Of a DNA stretch of 64,000 bases, positions 61,701-64,000 are shown one piece after another (positions within the stretch are counted from its first letter, which is position 1; each line of letters opens with the position of its first letter). The notes under the pieces were generated by a model. That model was not told the origin of the DNA. It saw only the letters and a list, made by a program, of their open reading frames with translations, and did no database searches. This DNA comes from Haloarcula laminariae (lineage in GTDB: Archaea; Halobacteriota; Halobacteria; Halobacteriales; Haloarculaceae). Location of the stretch: NCBI RefSeq assembly GCF_025457605.1, contig NZ_JAMZFY010000001.1, positions 1 through 64,000 on the forward strand, read 5' to 3'. A program made the position numbers and the translations under genes.

Positions 61701-62175
61701 GCGTCAGTGTCGTCATCCAGTCTTTCCGGCGTTCTTCACGCCCTTCGTACCGGACCATGTGGGGGACATCGTCGAACACTGAGGTGATATCGAACTCGGT
61801 CCGCTCGAAGTCGTAGTCTTCTGGATACTGTGAGCGCGTGGCACTTTCGAGTCGGTCACAGGTGATATCGCCCCGTTCACCGGGCCCGAAGAAGAACTTG
61901 AATTGTGCCCCACCTTCGGGTTTGTAGATGATGAATTCGAAGTTGGAGACTTCCTCTATCGCGTCGATATGGAGTTCAATATCGAGAGGGAGTTTGCGAC
62001 CTGAGCCGTATTGATGGAGTCCGTAGAGTTCGCGGGTGATGGTTTTGGAGTTGACTCCCCCTCGGACGGGCTTGACTCGGATGTACTCCTGTGAAGCATC
62101 GATTTCCTTGCCGTATTCTTCACCGGTTTGGTCGTCAGTGCCGGTTTCCCAATTTGATGATTCGTCACTTGCCAT
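58702..62175 (-). CDS. HerA/VirD4-like ATPase with nuclease-like C-terminus
   Basis: An 1157-residue protein beginning at ATG 62173-62175. The N-terminal 400 residues are of unknown fold. The ATPase core has Walker A RGATTGSGKT (about residue 450), TVLVDPKGGEMC and the Walker B-like strand ANVIIEESANIARNE, as in TraG/VirD4/HerA coupling ATPases. The C-terminal part holds a winged helix (about 960-1030) and a region with HDVYAKAT and DKFVEVETS, the D...ExE layout of PD-(D/E)XK-like nucleases. It probably moves DNA during conjugation or processes it. No membrane segment is evident. Confidence 0.8.
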   Translation of the reverse strand: MASDESSNWETGTDDQTGEEYGKEIDASQEYIRVKPVRGGVNSKTITRELYGLHQYGSGRKLPLDIELHIDAIEEVSNFEFIIYKPEGGAQFKFFFGPGERGDITCDRLESATRSQYPEDYDFERTEFDITSVFDDVPHMVRYEGREERRKDWMTTLTRFDTEHIERSPLSNLLETAIQSDGAVLFQVIFEPRSDWSAKAQRQKGLLKQGVHSQGGLFIRTIIDALLGGASDEERQQRHRGDTPHEIGGTIHDSQVGGQRSGTGRMGQIDLKNPSHTYNTSIRVAASDEATATNLQDALNHLSGQFYSIEGKHLGQNEYEFKRMLNHGLTYPNGWESVTRRKPILVTNAKELANFITVPSIDSLPKASRGGSGGRPAAQSPLTSPNEQVFREFSKGMTIGRAVTALRDQGQGQNNISAIESKNDWWQQLDQRDAISLAANDLTHHYIRGATTGSGKTVATINDMLTTHHFLDGPTVLVDPKGGEMCKNYLRCHRTLFGDLDDVEYIKIPEEDGQVPGIPFFDLRPLVRGAGRERATAKQDLIDHYFQLLRFVLGRETVDQAFVANEVLTNLIKANFDEEYGSDYFSIGKLMQTAQEYQKWGKKYDPNKEEDPDVDQSHIIDNAVPKTSDPQVRDILISHLQKDERQFTNTTDAVLNRIRKLKERDFIWDMLSYEVGEEHWDDSTGWYDKADIPMLDLKSILNSNKVLLIDTGNLRGESSEIFTVLFLSHLWTSVQSIWTPDRDDYIANVIIEESANIARNEIVYQELLPKGREFNLSLGLIMQYPEQVLGENPRQNRRAYKEILNNVNTKIIGNVATDDLLAESLFHEDLDGDEIKDRIAGLKRGEWVVQLPSYEFDKQKPEILTLKPLPIPPGHSEGPFNVTARADSVRDRSRARMCVGRDSDAVDTMTSHERQSNTDESDSASDHDLDDDNSPDGITHEHKAFLDLVFDALTDGVDGYTLGSPMSDLPFSDTAAFLVDEGFLEKTKLGNNELYYKPTTKAETLVDRDLSPAGGGEKGGESLTHRIGVRLVATYYEQQGYDVEMYYNPENWNALHDVYAKATPDSPDNIDKFVEVETSPEKRSHVEDDYETLATATGDAVWVVENLDGAEKLLNSLSGYTSVDMSRRSGNFETMSEALDEPGASELLSINNLRDDV

Positions 62176-62340
62176 ATGTATCGAATACCATATGCTATCG
62201 TTGTACAATAGCAGGGGTGTTGAGGAAACGATCGTATTGTGCATTTCGAGTTAGGCATACGGGTGTATTGATTACTAGAAGTTATAATCAGTGAGGTATT
62301 GCAAAATTTAATAAATTACTACCACCCATATAGTTTCACT

Positions 62341-63033
62341 ATGGTAGATCCCGATTCGACTATCCCTGAAGAAATTCGCGAGATTCTTGAGGAAGAGGGG
62401 TTTGATAAAAAACGCAAACACTCTCGGTGGAACTATACTCATGCGTTCGCCCACAAGAACGCTGATACCCCCCGTAACTCACTCACCCGTAATGATGTTG
62501 AGCAGGTACTCGAGCGACATTTTGACGACCTGAAATTTGAAAACACAAGATCGACGAGTAACAATGCACTAGATGATCTCGTCGAAGCTGACATCTTAGA
62601 GGTCGAAAAAATGAATTCAGGACACCTCTATTGGTTAGCGCACTCGTTGAACACCGCAGATAGCCAGACATCTGAACCGACAAATGATCTCTCTGCTGGT
62701 GCGGTACAACCAACTGAACATGATTCATCAGCTCCATCTACAACATCTACTAGTTCAGCGGAACCGACTGCAGCACACTCGGGCGACAACGTCGCTCGGA
62801 GTTCTTCTTTACAACTCCGTGGAATGGTATCGTTACTTACGCTGACAGCCGGCATGTCCCTGACGATTGTGACCCTTGTGTTACTTCGTCTTCCAGTTGT
62901 AACAGCTCCATGGCTCGAGAGTGCTGTCCTAGCGTGGATACTCATTTCGCTCGGTGTCGCTGCTGGTACCGTTACTGTCGCTCAGTGGGTCCGTAGGGAT
63001 CTCGGAGCCTCCTTTGATATTAGTAGTTGGTAG
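62341..63033 (+). CDS. HTH protein with two C-terminal membrane helices
   Basis: A 230-residue protein. The first 100 residues contain a winged-helix-like region (TRNDVEQVLERHFDDLKFENTRSTSNNALDDLVEADIL). A Ser/Thr-rich linker follows, and two membrane helices lie near residues 160-180 and 190-212. ATG 62341 is chosen because it is followed by a typical acidic start. It is divergent from the ATPase gene and could be a membrane-tethered regulator. Confidence 0.65.
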   Translation: MVDPDSTIPEEIREILEEEGFDKKRKHSRWNYTHAFAHKNADTPRNSLTRNDVEQVLERHFDDLKFENTRSTSNNALDDLVEADILEVEKMNSGHLYWLAHSLNTADSQTSEPTNDLSAGAVQPTEHDSSAPSTTSTSSAEPTAAHSGDNVARSSSLQLRGMVSLLTLTAGMSLTIVTLVLLRLPVVTAPWLESAVLAWILISLGVAAGTVTVAQWVRRDLGASFDISSW

Positions 63034-63140
63034 CGCGGTTTCTTGATTCAGTTTTGGGAGTGGGAGAAATAGAACCGCTGAGCGGCATTTGAAAAGAGTA
63101 TTACAAAGATTGATGTATTACTAATATCTACCCATTACGT

Positions 63141-63440
63141 ATGAGCGATGCAGAAGACGGAACCACCGTCACCGTTACGAGTAAGGGGCAGGCAACGATT
63201 CCCAAAGAATTTCGGGACAAGCTCCACATCGACACGCCGGGGAGAGTGCGATTCGTTGAGAACGAAGAAGGAGAAATCGTGATACGGCCAGTAAAACGTC
63301 CGTCTGAGATTCGAGGGGCCCTCGGCACGCCCGAGGCCGAGGGAGGTGACCAGACGGCTACTGAGATGCTCAGAGAGGAGCGGGAGCGGGATAAGAAGAC
63401 ACTGGACCAAAAGCACGAGCAGTCAGAAACTGACGAATGA
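63141..63440 (+). CDS. vapB: VapB-like AbrB-fold antitoxin
   Basis: A 99-residue protein. TVTVTSKGQATIPKEFRDKLHIDTPGRVRFVENEEGEIVIRPV is the swapped-hairpin AbrB/SpoVT DNA-binding domain of VapB antitoxins, and the charged C-terminal helix would bind the toxin. Its stop overlaps the start of the PIN-domain gene (63437-63440), the classical arrangement. Confidence 0.9.
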   Translation: MSDAEDGTTVTVTSKGQATIPKEFRDKLHIDTPGRVRFVENEEGEIVIRPVKRPSEIRGALGTPEAEGGDQTATEMLREERERDKKTLDQKHEQSETDE

Positions 63441-63874
63441 AGGTCGTATTCGATGCCGAGCCGCTCATCGCTTTTGCGTTCGATGAGCCCGGAGCAGGAT
63501 ATGTTGAGGAATTCCTTGACGATGTGTACGACGGTGACATTGACGGGTACGTCACGACGATCAATCTCGCAGAATTTCGGTACATAGCGGCCCGTTTGAG
63601 TTCGCCAGAGCGGGCAGATGCCCATATCGAAGACCTCAAGCAGATGGGTGTAACCGAATACAAGATTGACAACTTGTGGGAACTCGCCTCAGACTTGAAA
63701 GCAACGTACAGTCTGTCACTCGGAGATGCGTACGCTGTCGCCGCCACCAAGGGGGAAGACAATAACGGGAACAACGTGACACTCCTTGTCGGCGCTGACG
63801 ATGATTATGATGACTTCGAAGAGGAGGAGGGGTTCAAGCACTTGATTGAACGGTTTCGAGACGAACCCGCCTAA
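63437..63874 (+). CDS. vapC: VapC-like PIN-domain toxin
   Basis: A 145-residue PIN-domain ribonuclease. Acidic catalytic residues are visible in VVFDAEPL (D6), in the NLAEFRY segment (E) and in SLGDAYAVAAT (D). A further Asp cluster lies near the C-terminus. VapC toxins cleave RNA, often tRNA, and are held by VapB. The pair probably stabilises this element. Confidence 0.9.
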   Translation: MKVVFDAEPLIAFAFDEPGAGYVEEFLDDVYDGDIDGYVTTINLAEFRYIAARLSSPERADAHIEDLKQMGVTEYKIDNLWELASDLKATYSLSLGDAYAVAATKGEDNNGNNVTLLVGADDDYDDFEEEEGFKHLIERFRDEPA

Positions 63875-64000
63875 CACAAGCGTGAGTGAGACGATTTCCT
63901 TTGATACTAAACTAACTCTGAATAAAGAAACTGTATTACCTGCTCTGTTGAATAGCGGTGGTTGTGTAGTCCGGCTAACTCTGAGCCACCTTGTGAGCGG
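63875..64000. other. Window end, possible IS end
   Basis: No complete gene. The string GCTCTGTTGAA near 63950 matches the outer end of the dispersed repeats at 34548 and 43211, so another element may begin here and continue outside the window. Confidence 0.35.

Overview
The window looks haloarchaeal. Most proteins are strongly acidic, the insertion sequences are of haloarchaeal types (ISH8/IS4-like and IS1595-like), there is a TATA-binding protein paralogue, and many small wHTH and zinc-ribbon proteins belong to families I associate with Halobacteria. It reads as an accessory region: a chromosomal or megaplasmid edge with a tRNA-Cys gene, followed by a long defence island and then a plasmid- or ICE-like segment. 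All identifications come from reading translated motifs; no database search was run.

1-0.9 kb: a small DUF5789-like gene and tRNA-Cys(GCA). 0.9-31.9 kb: an apparently near-complete archaeal version of the Dpd (7-deazaguanine-in-DNA) modification/restriction island. A Csa3-like CARF-wHTH regulator is divergent from a seven-gene plus-strand operon: an unknown gene, a DpdG-like gene, a DpdH-like ATPase, a DpdI-position coiled-coil gene, two tandem giant DUF1998-type helicases resembling DpdJ, and a DpdK-like PLD protein. A compact minus-strand operon (queD-queE-folE-queC) encodes the whole route from GTP to preQ0. After a gene broken by an IS1595-family element come two DpdA-type DNA-guanine transglycosylases, an unknown gene and an AAA ATPase. 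The proposed logic is that the que operon supplies preQ0, the DpdA proteins insert it into DNA, and the helicase/ATPase/PLD operon attacks unmodified DNA, with the CARF protein as a likely regulator.

32-45 kb: a patchwork of small regulators, a restriction-endonuclease-like gene, zinc ribbons, a HEPN protein, a TBP paralogue, a PadR regulator, membrane and low-complexity genes, a possible PD-(D/E)XK protein, a tyrosine recombinase with a zinc-finger partner, dispersed IS-end repeats and a ParA locus with 18-bp iterons. 45-53 kb: an ISH8-type element that truncates flanking genes, a TumE-like toxin/antitoxin pair, a minimal nucleotidyltransferase and small regulators.

53-64 kb: plasmid/ICE-like backbone. 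It has a four-gene operon with two ParB-like proteins, a pyrimidine-rich stretch, a noncoding array of ten fixed-length 42-bp units at 57875-58487 whose spacings are all 47, 68 or 89 bp (21-bp steps), a large HerA/VirD4-like ATPase with a nuclease-like C-terminus, and a VapBC pair. The most noteworthy items are the archaeal Dpd island and the helically phased repeat array.
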